Of a DNA stretch of 41,021 bases, positions 1 through 8,243 are shown in pieces. How positions within the stretch are numbered: the first letter of the stretch is position 1; every line of letters starts with the position of its first letter. The DNA lies in NCBI GenBank assembly GCA_027485575.1, contig JAIXQU010000140.1, positions 1 through 41,021 on the forward strand, read 5' to 3'. The position numbers and the translations under genes were made by a program. Source of the DNA: Cytophagaceae bacterium (GTDB lineage Bacteria > Bacteroidota > Bacteroidia > Cytophagales > Flexibacteraceae). The notes below the pieces were generated by a model. That model was given only the letters and a program-made list of their open reading frames with translations, made no database searches and was not told the DNA's origin.

Positions 1-78
1 ATTCCGAACAGAGTAGTTAAGCCCGGTAACGCCAATGGTACTGCCCTAACCGGTGGGAGAGTAGGTAGCCGCCAGATC
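1..78 (+). rRNA. rrf: 5S ribosomal RNA, 3' part (cut by window start)
   Basis: The first ~78 bases match the 3' two-thirds of a bacterial 5S rRNA: the CCGAACAG loop segment, the AGTTAAGCCCGG helix strand, and the GGTGGGAGAGTAGGT segment followed by the closing strand. The 5' part lies outside the window. It is followed within 10 bases by a strong terminator, so this is the end of a ribosomal RNA operon transcribed rightwards. The exact 3' end (about 76-78) is estimated from the family and not seen directly. Confidence 0.93.
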
Positions 79-87
79 ATTATAATT

Positions 88-119
88 AAAGCCCCCTCAT
101 TTGTGTCGGGGCTTTTTTT
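88..119 (+). terminator. rrn operon terminator
   Basis: A hairpin with arms AAAGCCCC (88-95) and GGGGCTTT (108-115), followed by a T run, lies just after the 5S rRNA. It is a textbook intrinsic terminator. Its T run directly abuts the copied NFACT gene tail that begins at 119. Confidence 0.9.
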
Positions 120-195
120 ATGCCTTTGGTGTAACCAATATTGTATTTTCCTTTTCAACCTTCACCTGACCGGGCAGCATGTTTTTTCCTTTTCG
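119..195 (-). pseudogene. Detached 3' tail of the NFACT/RqcH gene (direct repeat of 2422-2498)
   Basis: These 77 bases match 2422-2498 in the same orientation at 75 of 77 positions by hand alignment. Read on the minus strand they encode the last 25 residues of the NFACT protein, ending in LVTPKA and a stop (TAA here, TAG in the intact gene). One mismatch changes Ile to Asn; the other is silent. Homology stops abruptly at 195/2498. There is no upstream coding sequence, so this is a gene fragment and not a gene. It sits immediately after the rrn terminator, with the 509-codon membrane gene between it and the intact NFACT gene. Confidence 0.88.
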
Positions 196-377
196 ATCAA
201 TTTGCTGTCTTAAAACCTGATGTGTTTTTCCAACTCAATGGTTTTTTAATTGTATACATCTAGTATTGACTGTATGGCCATCGAAAGCCAGTTTTATAGC
301 GTGAAATTTGTAGATAAACAGCTTTGCGATGGGGAAAAAGGCTTGTTCTGCTTATTTCATATTTATAAGAGTTTGGT
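196..377. other. Intergenic stretch before the membrane glycosyltransferase gene
   Basis: This is AT-rich DNA between the copied NFACT tail and the gene at 378. I see no ORF, no strong hairpin and no good -33/-7 promoter pair. The promoter of the downstream gene is presumably here but cannot be pointed to. Confidence 0.5.
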
Positions 378-1907
378 ATGATAGAAAGGGTAGTTTCGCA
401 CTACTTATTATTTTCATTTATGGTTTTTACTGAAAAAGGCTATTCCAGAATATTTTTAGTTGGGTTTTGCCTTGTTTTATTAGGATTCTTTTGTACCCTT
501 TGGAATCGTTATATCTATATCGATGATGCCTGGTTTGGGGAGCAGGCTTTTTGGTTTTCTAAGTATGGGATTCCAAGAACAGAATCGTTGGTTGGTTATT
601 TCGGATGGGATAGTCATCTTTTGGTTTACCACCGATTGAATATAATTTTTGGTGCTTTATTGATAAAGCTATTTGGTTGGTCGGTTGCGACACTTAGGGT
701 CCCCACACTTTTGATTCTTGCTGGATTTTTTTTTGTATTATTTCGATATTTTAAGGCGAATGAATCAACATTTGGAAAAAAGGCTTTTTTCATTTGGGTT
801 CCTTTTATATTTGCAAATCCACTTGTTATTTTTTTGTCTTTTACCTATCGCCCAGAAATATTACTCATGTTTTTGGGTTTTCTTTCCTGGTGGATGGTTG
901 AAAAATCCGTCAAAACCAAAGATTCGAATTTTCTTCAGCCTTTTCTTGGTGGGGCCTTTGCCGGACTTGCCTTTTTCACTCACTTGAATGGCTTAATTTT
1001 TTCAGTTGCCGGATTTTGTCTTTTAATTTTTAATAGAAGGTTTAAAAATACCCTTGCTTTTACATTTTCTGCCTTTTTATTTTCCTCCCTTTTCTTTTAT
1101 GATTTATGGCAAGAAGGTGCTATGGAAACCTTCCTTTTCCAAATGAGAAACTGGCCTGACCCGGTAGGGGCAAGTTATAGCAGCCTCGGTATTTTGGGTT
1201 GGTTGCAAAAAGCCGTTATTAAATTGTTGGACGAGCAACAAAGGTTTTTTTGGAGTTACAAGGTTTGGGTTGTTTCTATTTTATATATCCTTTCATTGAT
1301 TCTATTTTTTAAGAGCCTTTGGGCTCAAAATAGAAATTTACTTGTATACCTTTTTATTTTGAATTTAACTCTTAATGTTTTGGGAAGTCAGATTGCAGAA
1401 CGATTTCTTATTTATTTACTTCCCTATATGGCAATGGTGGTTGGCCTGGCCTTTAGGATGGCAAAAGAAAAGTTTAGAAAACCAATTGTTTGGTTATTTA
1501 GGGGGTTAGCCACTGTGCAATTTTTATTTTGTTGGATTATGGTGGTTTGGTTGATTCAAAAAAGTGGTGATTTTGTGGGGTTGCACACCAGAATTTTAGA
1601 TCAAATTCCTGAAAAGGAGAAACCCATTTTAGTGGATTATCCATTGGTTTTTAATGGTTTGGAGACCCATAGGTTGGTTACTTTTAAGTTATTCGAATAT
1701 CTGGAGGTTACTGAGAAAATGAAGTTTGACCTTCACAGTTTTACCAGAAAGGCCCATGACCTAAATATCCAATTTATGGTGTTGCCTCTTAAGGAAGAAA
1801 ATATTGAAAACTCAAATTATTCTATTCTTTTTAAGGATGTTGTAGATTATCCTTTTTATGAAAAATATTTAGAATCTGAAGGATATCTGGTGTTAAAGCA
1901 TAAATAG
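378..1907 (+). CDS. Integral membrane glycosyltransferase-like protein (GT-C fold, ArnT/PMT-like)
   Basis: This 509-residue protein is almost wholly hydrophobic, with roughly ten predicted membrane segments. After the first segment comes a loop with YIDDAWFGEQ (Asp49, Asp50, Glu55), then a YHRLN...LFGWSVATLRVP stretch. That pattern is the N-terminal signature of GT-C enzymes such as ArnT and protein O-mannosyltransferases, which move sugars from polyprenyl-phosphate donors on the outer face of the inner membrane. A soluble tail of about 110 residues follows. The acceptor and sugar cannot be told. The ATG at 378 is used; an in-frame ATG at 420 is a possible alternative. The gene stands alone, facing the NFACT gene, and lies between the two copies of the NFACT tail, so it may be part of an inserted segment. 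Confidence 0.72.
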   Translation: MIERVVSHYLLFSFMVFTEKGYSRIFLVGFCLVLLGFFCTLWNRYIYIDDAWFGEQAFWFSKYGIPRTESLVGYFGWDSHLLVYHRLNIIFGALLIKLFGWSVATLRVPTLLILAGFFFVLFRYFKANESTFGKKAFFIWVPFIFANPLVIFLSFTYRPEILLMFLGFLSWWMVEKSVKTKDSNFLQPFLGGAFAGLAFFTHLNGLIFSVAGFCLLIFNRRFKNTLAFTFSAFLFSSLFFYDLWQEGAMETFLFQMRNWPDPVGASYSSLGILGWLQKAVIKLLDEQQRFFWSYKVWVVSILYILSLILFFKSLWAQNRNLLVYLFILNLTLNVLGSQIAERFLIYLLPYMAMVVGLAFRMAKEKFRKPIVWLFRGLATVQFLFCWIMVVWLIQKSGDFVGLHTRILDQIPEKEKPILVDYPLVFNGLETHRLVTFKLFEYLEVTEKMKFDLHSFTRKAHDLNIQFMVLPLKEENIENSNYSILFKDVVDYPFYEKYLESEGYLVLKHK

Positions 1908-2420
1908 TATTAAATCAGATATTTCTGGACTTATCTTAAGTTCAGATAACAAATGAACCTGTTTTTACTTTTTTGGCACCATGCTATTATATTCTTACTT
2001 GCTTATACGGTAAGGAGATGAAAATTTCGACAGGTTTTATTATATGGTATTTTGCATCGAATATTGCTTTTATTGAGTTGAAATGGAAGGTGAATGTGGT
2101 AGGAGATGGACGGCCAGGGAGGCAGTCGACGGAAAGAGAAAAGGACTTTGCAGAGGCACTTACTTCTTTAGTCCTTAAACCCTGAATTACTATTGGGAAA
2201 TTCCTGTCGGTCAAAAGGCAGGTATTTCGGGTCTAAACTGCTTGAAATCAGATTCTTCGCACCTTTTTTTCGGTATCCGTAGCGCTATTACGAATTTCGA
2301 ATAAAAGGGATTGATTTTTTGCAAGTTTGCCTAGGACAGTTTTGCTGTCGTGATTAACCTTCTATAACGAAGACCTAACGACAAATTCGGGTTAAAAGAA
2401 ATAGTTACTTGAATCTTGTC
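1908..2420. other. Gene-poor interval with a GC-rich, foldable segment
   Basis: I accept no protein gene in these ~510 bases; the two overlapping short ORFs (1973-2185 plus, 1987-2214 minus) resemble no family and lack gene-like context. A locally GC-rich patch spans about 2098-2160. Next to it is a perfect 7-bp inverted repeat, AAGGACT (2141-2147) and AGTCCTT (2170-2176), which could form a hairpin. No T run follows, so it does not look like a simple terminator. It may be an extragenic element or a small RNA; function unknown. Confidence 0.4.
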
Positions 2421-3953
2421 CTATGCCTTTGGTGTAACCAATATTGTAATTTCCTTTTCAACCTTCACCTGACCGGGCAGCATATTTTTTCCTTTTCGCA
2501 CATATTTTCGCTCGGTAACCATTACCGGACTTAAAGCATTTGTCTTTGCTTTCGAATAAAATGCCGCCAATTCTCCTGCCCTTTCAATTACTGGTTTTGG
2601 AACCTTTGTCCCATTTTTATTTCTTATGATGACATGGCTTCCGGCAACATCTCTGGCATGCAGCCAAAGGTCATTTTTATGGGCATGCCTTAGCATTTCA
2701 TCATTTGATTTTGCATTTTTTCCTACCCAAATATCATAGCCTGAAAAGAACTGAATATGATAAGGCAAGTTTGTTTCCTCAAAATTATTTGAAACCGAGT
2801 TGGCTATAAATGGCTTAAGACCGGCCCAATTTTGCACAAGACCGAGCTTTTCAAGTGAATCCAGATGGGTAGTGTATTGTTCTTGCCAGGAAGCCCTTCT
2901 TTTTGTTAGTTCTTCTAGTTTCAGATAGTGACCTTTTGATTTTCTATAAAAACGCTCAGCATTTTCAATCATTCCCAATTCTGGCTTAAGCTTAATTTCT
3001 ATTGGTTTATTGTCTAAGAATCTGGGATAAACAACTGAATTTGAACCAAATGGAATGTTTTGGCCATATGCCATAAGTAAATCTGCATATTCCTGGTATT
3101 TTGAATTAGACTCTTCTCCAGACAATTGCTTCTTACAATTCTCGATTTGTGTTTTAATGTAAAATAGCTTTTGGTTTAGAAGGGAAATTAGTTGGGTCTT
3201 CTTTTTGTTGAACTGATTAAATTGCCAATAGTACTTTGAAAACTGATTTGAGATTTCAATAGGATCATAACTTTCAAAAAGGATTTCTTCTTTTTGAAAA
3301 AATGTGAGGATTACTTCTTTTTCATCCTGGCATAAATACATTTTTCCTGATTGAAGGGCAAAAAGAAATCCTTTGAGTACAACTTGTTTTTGTTCTAAAG
3401 ATAATCCCTCAGTTAGTTTTACCCATTCTTCCCATATTTTGGGAGTTATGATTCCTGATTGTGTATTAAAGGAACTTATGGTTAAACTTTCAATTGTGGT
3501 TGAATCATTAGAGTTTTCGGGAATGTCTGAAATTGATTGAAAGTCTTTCTTTAGATTCTTGTTAAAAATTTCTAGAACAGAAGAATCCTTGAATAATATG
3601 ATATTGGATTTTACCCCATGTAGCTTTATAAACAGTGAAAGTTGATTTTTTAACTCAATATAAAAACTTCTGTCCTCAGGCGTTTGCCTTACCGAGATTA
3701 CGTTTTCTCCTATTATATCTTTGAAAAGGTCTACTGAATTTTGGTTCGTCCTTGAAAATTCTTTTGGAAACGAAAATAGATTTCTTCCCTGGTGTAAATC
3801 AATTCTTAAGTTGAAACAAGTGTTTTCTTTGGTGTAAAAAACAAAAACCAATTCGTCTTTTTCCTGAGAAAAACATTCAATAATCTTTGAATCCTTAAGT
3901 AAATCATTCAGTCGATTTGAAAGCCGGGAAATAAAAAAATAGGTTTGGTACAT
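2421..3953 (-). CDS. rqcH: NFACT-family ribosome quality control protein (RqcH/Rqc2-like)
   Basis: This 510-residue protein has the NFACT layout: an N-terminal NFACT-N/FbpA region (about 1-180), a helical, probably coiled-coil middle (about 230-400), and a C-terminal NFACT-R domain (about 405-500) with the hallmark DLWLHARDVAGSHVIIR. The Asp-Arg pair characteristic of RqcH NFACT-N is present as PEDRSFYIEL (Asp94-Arg95), followed by GVKSNIIL. Known RqcH proteins bind stalled 50S-peptidyl-tRNA complexes and recruit tRNA-Ala to add C-terminal alanine tails; that activity here is inferred from the family. The protein is somewhat shorter than Firmicutes RqcH (~570 residues). The ATG at 3953 gives the expected N-terminus. 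The 3' end is duplicated at 119-195. It lies 48 bp downstream of the frameshifted sensor-like gene. Confidence 0.88.
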   Translation of the reverse strand: MYQTYFFISRLSNRLNDLLKDSKIIECFSQEKDELVFVFYTKENTCFNLRIDLHQGRNLFSFPKEFSRTNQNSVDLFKDIIGENVISVRQTPEDRSFYIELKNQLSLFIKLHGVKSNIILFKDSSVLEIFNKNLKKDFQSISDIPENSNDSTTIESLTISSFNTQSGIITPKIWEEWVKLTEGLSLEQKQVVLKGFLFALQSGKMYLCQDEKEVILTFFQKEEILFESYDPIEISNQFSKYYWQFNQFNKKKTQLISLLNQKLFYIKTQIENCKKQLSGEESNSKYQEYADLLMAYGQNIPFGSNSVVYPRFLDNKPIEIKLKPELGMIENAERFYRKSKGHYLKLEELTKRRASWQEQYTTHLDSLEKLGLVQNWAGLKPFIANSVSNNFEETNLPYHIQFFSGYDIWVGKNAKSNDEMLRHAHKNDLWLHARDVAGSHVIIRNKNGTKVPKPVIERAGELAAFYSKAKTNALSPVMVTERKYVRKGKNMLPGQVKVEKEITILVTPKA

Positions 3954-4001
3954 TTTCCCAATCGAGAAGGTTTAAAGGAATGGCAAAAAAATGCTTGAAA
4001 A

Positions 4002-5631
4002 TTATTTTTTTACAGAACTGATATTTCGGATTGCAAGATCAAAATCTTCTGTTGATAAACTTGATTTATTTCTCACTTTCGTTTTGTATGTATAAATCGT
4101 ATTAACAGAATATCCCAAAGCCTTTGCTATAGTCTCGTTATTGTGAATCCCCATTCTCATTAGTGCAAAAATTCGTAGTTCCGTGTTTAAACTATCGGTA
4201 ACCTCAAACTTAAAATCATCATCCAAGTCAATAATTTTATTAATTTCATTTATGAAATCTGGAAATATTTTAAGAAATGCCAGGTCAAAATCGTGAAGCA
4301 ATTTTTTCTTTTCATGGTTAGGTTTAATAACCGATAGTTGGAACTTTATCTCAGAAATGTCTTTGCTGGCAATGCTTTTTTCAAGGTCATTAAAGAGTTT
4401 TTCTAATTTGTTTATTAGCCTGGTGTTGGTTTGAAAAAAATGACCTACATATTCTTCCTTTATTATTTGCGCCTCTTCTAGTTCATTTTTCTTTCTTTCC
4501 AGTTCATGATTATATTGTTCTAATCGCTCTTCATTTTTTTTGATTTTTAATTATTGTGGTCCTTATCAGCCAAATACAACCCAATAGAAATAGAACCAGC
4601 AATGCGAGTAGAATTATTAGGTTATCTCTTTTTTCCTTAATTAATCCAAGTTGTTGTGCTTTTATAAGGGGTAACACTTCCAATACCTGAATTTTACGTT
4701 GTTTTGAACCAAAAAAATTGGCATCCTCCAATGCCAGATTGATATAGAAGTTTGACCTATCGAGATCTCCAATTTCGAAAAGATGATAAGCCAATCGAAT
4801 AAGCGAAGTGTACTCCTTAACCAATAAAATTTCATCAGATATTGCTGAGATGGTGAAGTATTCTATACTCTTCCTATTGTCCTTTAATTTTTCATAAATG
4901 TAACCCAGGCAGGCAGCTTCCATTGCAAGTTGCCTTTTAGGCAAATCGCTTCTGACAATTAACTTTTCATAAATCGTCCTTGCCTTATCAAGTTTGGATT
5001 CCTTTAGAGCCTTGTATCCTGAATAGGATTGAAATTCTATTGATTCTGGAGAAGAAATTTTTATTGCGGAATCCAGATATCGATTTCCTAATTCATTAAA
5101 TTCAATTGAGAATGCTTTCTCAGAATTGAAATTTGCCAATTCATAGTAGCCTTTGGAAAGGGTGAATAAATATCTTGCGCTCAATGAGTTATCACAACTA
5201 TCCAGAGAAACATTTTTTAAAGAATCGATACCTTGATTTATAATCCCAGCTGAAAGGAGAATGTAGGCATGTAGTGTCGCGGCCTCAGCGACCTGAGTTT
5301 TAACTTTGTTTTTTTTTGCTTCTCTAAGCAGCAAAACTGAATACTTGGATGCTGAGTCAAATGAGAAGGATTTGTATTCTTCGCAAATTGATTTTAAGGT
5401 AGTAAAGTTTTCAAGGCTACTTGCCGAAGGATTGTAATAGGATAATAAAGAATCAATTCTCCTTTTTTTCGCTTTTTCCCGAATCGGTCTTTTTAGAATT
5501 TCTTCGTCAAGCAGGAGAAGACTGTCGTTTTTTGAGTTGGAACAAGAAAATAAACATCCAATCAATAGTCCCGAAAATAAGAACTTAAAACATGTCCAAA
5601 ATCGAATATATTTAGTTCTATTGCCCACCAC
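4002..5631 (-). pseudogene. DUF6377-type TPR/membrane/HTH sensor-like regulator, split by a frameshift
   Basis: Two ORFs in different frames together make one protein of ~543 residues. The first (5631-4531, 366 aa) has a lipoprotein-like signal with lipobox LFSC (Cys30), a TPR-like helical region (about 60-330) and a membrane segment (about 341-362). The second frame continues past its stop: a cytoplasmic coiled coil, then EEYVGHFFQTNTRLINKLEK, then a LuxR-like helix-turn-helix (NNETIAKALGYSVNTIYTYK) to 4002. This order matches the Bacteroidota DUF6377 family, putative one-component membrane regulators. The switch falls at an A8 run on the coding strand (4541-4534); one extra A restores the frame. 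It may be a true pseudogene, a sequencing error, or a slippage-expressed gene. The target is unknown. It lies between mreD and the NFACT gene. Confidence 0.8.
4534..4541 (-). other. A8 homopolymer at the frameshift point
   Basis: On the coding (minus) strand the sequence reads CAAAAAAAATGAAG, with TGA ending the 366-codon frame. Inserting a single A gives AAT GAA GAG CGA..., which stays open through the coiled coil and HTH to 4002. Runs of this length are both common sites of indel error and known sites of polymerase slippage, so the cause cannot be decided from one sequence. Confidence 0.8.
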
Positions 5632-5748
5632 AGTTGAAGTACTTTATAAAAATTTACAGATAAAGCAGTGTTAAGATTGCGATTAAATAGTTAAAACGCA
5701 GTAAAATTATTTTTGTTTTGCAAAAAAGATAAGTTAGAGCGCCTAAAA

Positions 5749-6270
5749 TTAGTCCCCTCTTCCAGGGGGTTCAATACCCAATTGAAGTAAAATAATTGTC
5801 ATTAGTGTAAAAAGGGAAGTTGCTAAAATTTTAAGTACTGTCAGGAAGAAATTTTCAAAACTGGCAGTATCTAATAAAAAGTAGAATGTGTGATGCAATA
5901 AAACTAAAATTACCGTATACGGAAAATACCATTTTATTCCCATAGAAGAAATGCTAACCGTCATATATTCTTCATATCCACCTGCAGGCACCATCCATTG
6001 CAAGAGGTTCGCCCTAAAAAAGGCCATTAAAACACAAGCGGCTGCATGAATTCCTAAAGTTGAATGAAAGATATCTATGCCCAGGCCAACTAAAAAAGCA
6101 AAGAACATAACCCTGACAGAATTGGTATTGAACGGTAGCAGAAATATTACGGCGGTATAGCTAAGGCAAAGTGCGACCCCAAATAAGTGTAAATGGCTGA
6201 AAACTAAAAAGTAGCTTAAAAGATAAATCAATACTTTTAGCACAAGTTGGAAAATATTACCTGCCTTCAT
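5749..6270 (-). CDS. mreD: Rod shape-determining protein MreD
   Basis: This 173-residue, highly hydrophobic protein has about five membrane segments. It starts in the stop codon of mreC (ATGA overlap, 6270-6267), which with its size and topology identifies it as MreD. MreD is an inner-membrane part of the elongasome that works with MreC and the MreB filament to direct lateral wall synthesis. Recognition rests on position and topology more than on sequence motifs, as MreD is poorly conserved. In many Bacteroidota the next genes are mrdA (PBP2) and rodA; here the next gene is the unrelated sensor-like gene 117 bp away. Confidence 0.85.
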   Translation of the reverse strand: MKAGNIFQLVLKVLIYLLSYFLVFSHLHLFGVALCLSYTAVIFLLPFNTNSVRVMFFAFLVGLGIDIFHSTLGIHAAACVLMAFFRANLLQWMVPAGGYEEYMTVSISSMGIKWYFPYTVILVLLHHTFYFLLDTASFENFFLTVLKILATSLFTLMTIILLQLGIEPPGRGD

Positions 6271-7106
6271 TCGACTTGGCCTGTGGTTTGAAATTGCAAA
6301 GTATCTTTTTCCCGCTTTAGCTTATTGTCTATCACATAAACAAAATTTAGAGTGCTGAAATCTGTAGCCAAATCCACAACTATGTTGTAAAAGGTTGCGT
6401 CATCTTTCAGTTTAACACTATTGATAACACCAACATGTATGCCCTCGGGCAAGATATTACTATATTCTGAAGTCCGGATTGTATCCCCTTTTTTGGGTTT
6501 TAAATGTCTGGCCACAAATTCCAGATTTGCTCTATCTGGATCAAATCCTCCCCATTTAAGCGATCCGGAAGCATTGATTCTGGAGATTTCCGCAGAAATT
6601 AGCATTTTGGAATGCAAAAGGGATGTGGCTGTACTGAAATGAGGAGAGCAAACCATAACCCGCCCCACCACACCCTGAGGGGAAATAATTCCCATTCCAG
6701 GCTTTATTCCATCAAGGCTTCCCTTATTCAGGGTAATGTAATTGTTTGGTCTTGCTACTGAGTTGTTTATAACTTTTGCAACAATAAAAGTATACTGATT
6801 TTCCATGGCTGGAATGTGAATGCTATCCATGGCCATTTTTTGAATTATTTGCTCGCTCCGCACCAACATTGAATTCAGTTTGGCATTTTCTTTTGCCAAT
6901 TTCTCGTTTTCTTGCACCAATCCAAAATACCCGGTTACAGCATCTGAGACTTCCATGAGTTTCGCAGAAACTTCATTTGAAGAGTTTAAAAACGAGTTGC
7001 CTTGTTTAATGTTATTGTTGATAATTAGCCAAAAGCTTGCCAATTCAAGCAAAATGAATAAGAAAAAAAGCCTGTATTCGTAAAGAAATCTAAAAAGTGA
7101 CCCCAA
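6267..7106 (-). CDS. mreC: Rod shape-determining protein MreC
   Basis: This 279-residue protein has a short cytoplasmic start, one membrane segment (about 12-30), a coiled coil (about 45-90, rich in ENEKLAKENAKL), and a beta-rich periplasmic domain with motifs typical of MreC (NKGSLDGIKPGMGIISPQGVVG, shown in part: GIKPGMGIISPQGVVGRV at about 135-152). MreC is a periplasmic scaffold that links the cytoskeleton to penicillin-binding proteins. It lies 61 bp downstream of mreB and overlaps mreD by 4 bp, so the three genes are surely one operon with purH upstream. Confidence 0.95.
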   Translation of the reverse strand: MGSLFRFLYEYRLFFLFILLELASFWLIINNNIKQGNSFLNSSNEVSAKLMEVSDAVTGYFGLVQENEKLAKENAKLNSMLVRSEQIIQKMAMDSIHIPAMENQYTFIVAKVINNSVARPNNYITLNKGSLDGIKPGMGIISPQGVVGRVMVCSPHFSTATSLLHSKMLISAEISRINASGSLKWGGFDPDRANLEFVARHLKPKKGDTIRTSEYSNILPEGIHVGVINSVKLKDDATFYNIVVDLATDFSTLNFVYVIDNKLKREKDTLQFQTTGQVE

Positions 7107-7167
7107 TTCAAACGTAGGCTTTTGAGTATAATTTCACTTTCCTGTTCATTCCCATCTCGCAAAGAAA

Positions 7168-8193
7168 TTATGTCATAAGGACTGCCTTAAAATTATCAAG
7201 GTGTTTCAGTGCCATTCCAGTTCCTCTTACAACGGCTCTCAATGGATCTTCGGCGATATGAATTGGTAATTTAGTTCTCATATGCAACCTTTTATCCAGA
7301 CCTCTAAGCAAGGCACCACCTCCGGTTAAGTGAATGCCTTTATCATATATATCGGCAGATAGTTCAGGAGGGCTAATTTCCAATGCTTTTAAAACCGCTT
7401 CTTCAATTTTAGAAACAGATTTATCCAGTGCAAATGCAATTTCGGAATAAGTTACTTTGATAACTTTGGGAATTCCGGTCATCAAATCTCTGCCTCTTAC
7501 TTCATAGTCTGGTGGAGGATTTTCTAATTCAGAAAGTGATGCACCAACCTCTATTTTTATTCTTTCTGCGGTCCTTTCTCCAATCAAAAGATTGTGTTGC
7601 CTTCTCATATAATCAAGGATGTCTTTTGTAAAAACATCGCCTGCAATACGTATGGACTGATCGCAAACAATACCTGATAACGCAATAACAGCAATCTCAG
7701 TGGTTCCACCGCCGATATCAACAATCATTGACCCTACGGGTTGTTCTATATCTATTCCAATTCCAATGGCGGCTGCAAGTGGCTCAGCTATCATATAGAC
7801 TTCTTTTGCTCCTGCATGCTCCGCAGAATCCTTAACCGCTCTTTTTTCTACTTCAGTAATTCCTGAGGGGATGCAAATCACCATTCTATGGGAGGGAGAA
7901 AACCATGAATTACCCTTGTAAATCATTTTTATCATTCCCCGGATCATTTGCTCAGCTGCAGTAAAATCGGCTATTACCCCATCTTTTAAAGGCCTGATGG
8001 TTTTTATACTGTCATGGGTTTTTTCATGCATTTGCATTGCCTCTTTACCAATGGCAATAACTTTTCCAGTGTTTTTATTGAGTGCAACAATGGAAGGTTC
8101 GTCCACCACTATTTTATCTTTATGAATAATCAGTGTGTTTGCCGTACCGAGGTCAATGGCAATGTCACTTGTGAAGAAATCAAATAATCCCAT
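7168..8193 (-). CDS. mreB: Rod shape-determining actin homologue MreB
   Basis: This 341-residue protein opens with the MreB signature (DIAIDLGTANTLI), followed by the phosphate-binding and hinge motifs of the actin/Hsp70 fold: PLKDGVIADF, VDIGGGTTEIAVI and LTGGGALLRGL. MreB forms membrane-bound filaments that guide the cell-wall elongation machinery. The length is normal for the family and no key motif is missing. It follows purH by 50 bp with no terminator between, so it is probably cotranscribed with purH; this purH-mreB linkage is common in Bacteroidota. Confidence 0.98.
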   Translation of the reverse strand: MGLFDFFTSDIAIDLGTANTLIIHKDKIVVDEPSIVALNKNTGKVIAIGKEAMQMHEKTHDSIKTIRPLKDGVIADFTAAEQMIRGMIKMIYKGNSWFSPSHRMVICIPSGITEVEKRAVKDSAEHAGAKEVYMIAEPLAAAIGIGIDIEQPVGSMIVDIGGGTTEIAVIALSGIVCDQSIRIAGDVFTKDILDYMRRQHNLLIGERTAERIKIEVGASLSELENPPPDYEVRGRDLMTGIPKVIKVTYSEIAFALDKSVSKIEEAVLKALEISPPELSADIYDKGIHLTGGGALLRGLDKRLHMRTKLPIHIAEDPLRAVVRGTGMALKHLDNFKAVLMT

Positions 8194-8243
8194 TTGATGA
8201 GCTAAGTTTTTCTTAGGCTTTTGTTTTTAAATCTGAATTTATT

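Noticed and set aside
1973-2214. Two overlapping short ORFs on opposite strands
   Set aside because: They share the same DNA, resemble no family, and run through the GC-rich foldable patch, where chance ORFs are expected.
119-2498. Attachment-site repeats of an integrative element
   Set aside because: The direct repeats resemble att sites at a gene 3' end, but no integrase, relaxase or other mobility gene lies between them, so I report only a tail duplication.
4002-4301. A separate 99-codon HTH gene with a TTG start
   Set aside because: The frame is open upstream of 4301 to the A8 run and encodes the coiled coil that joins it to the 366-codon ORF; it is the second half of one gene.
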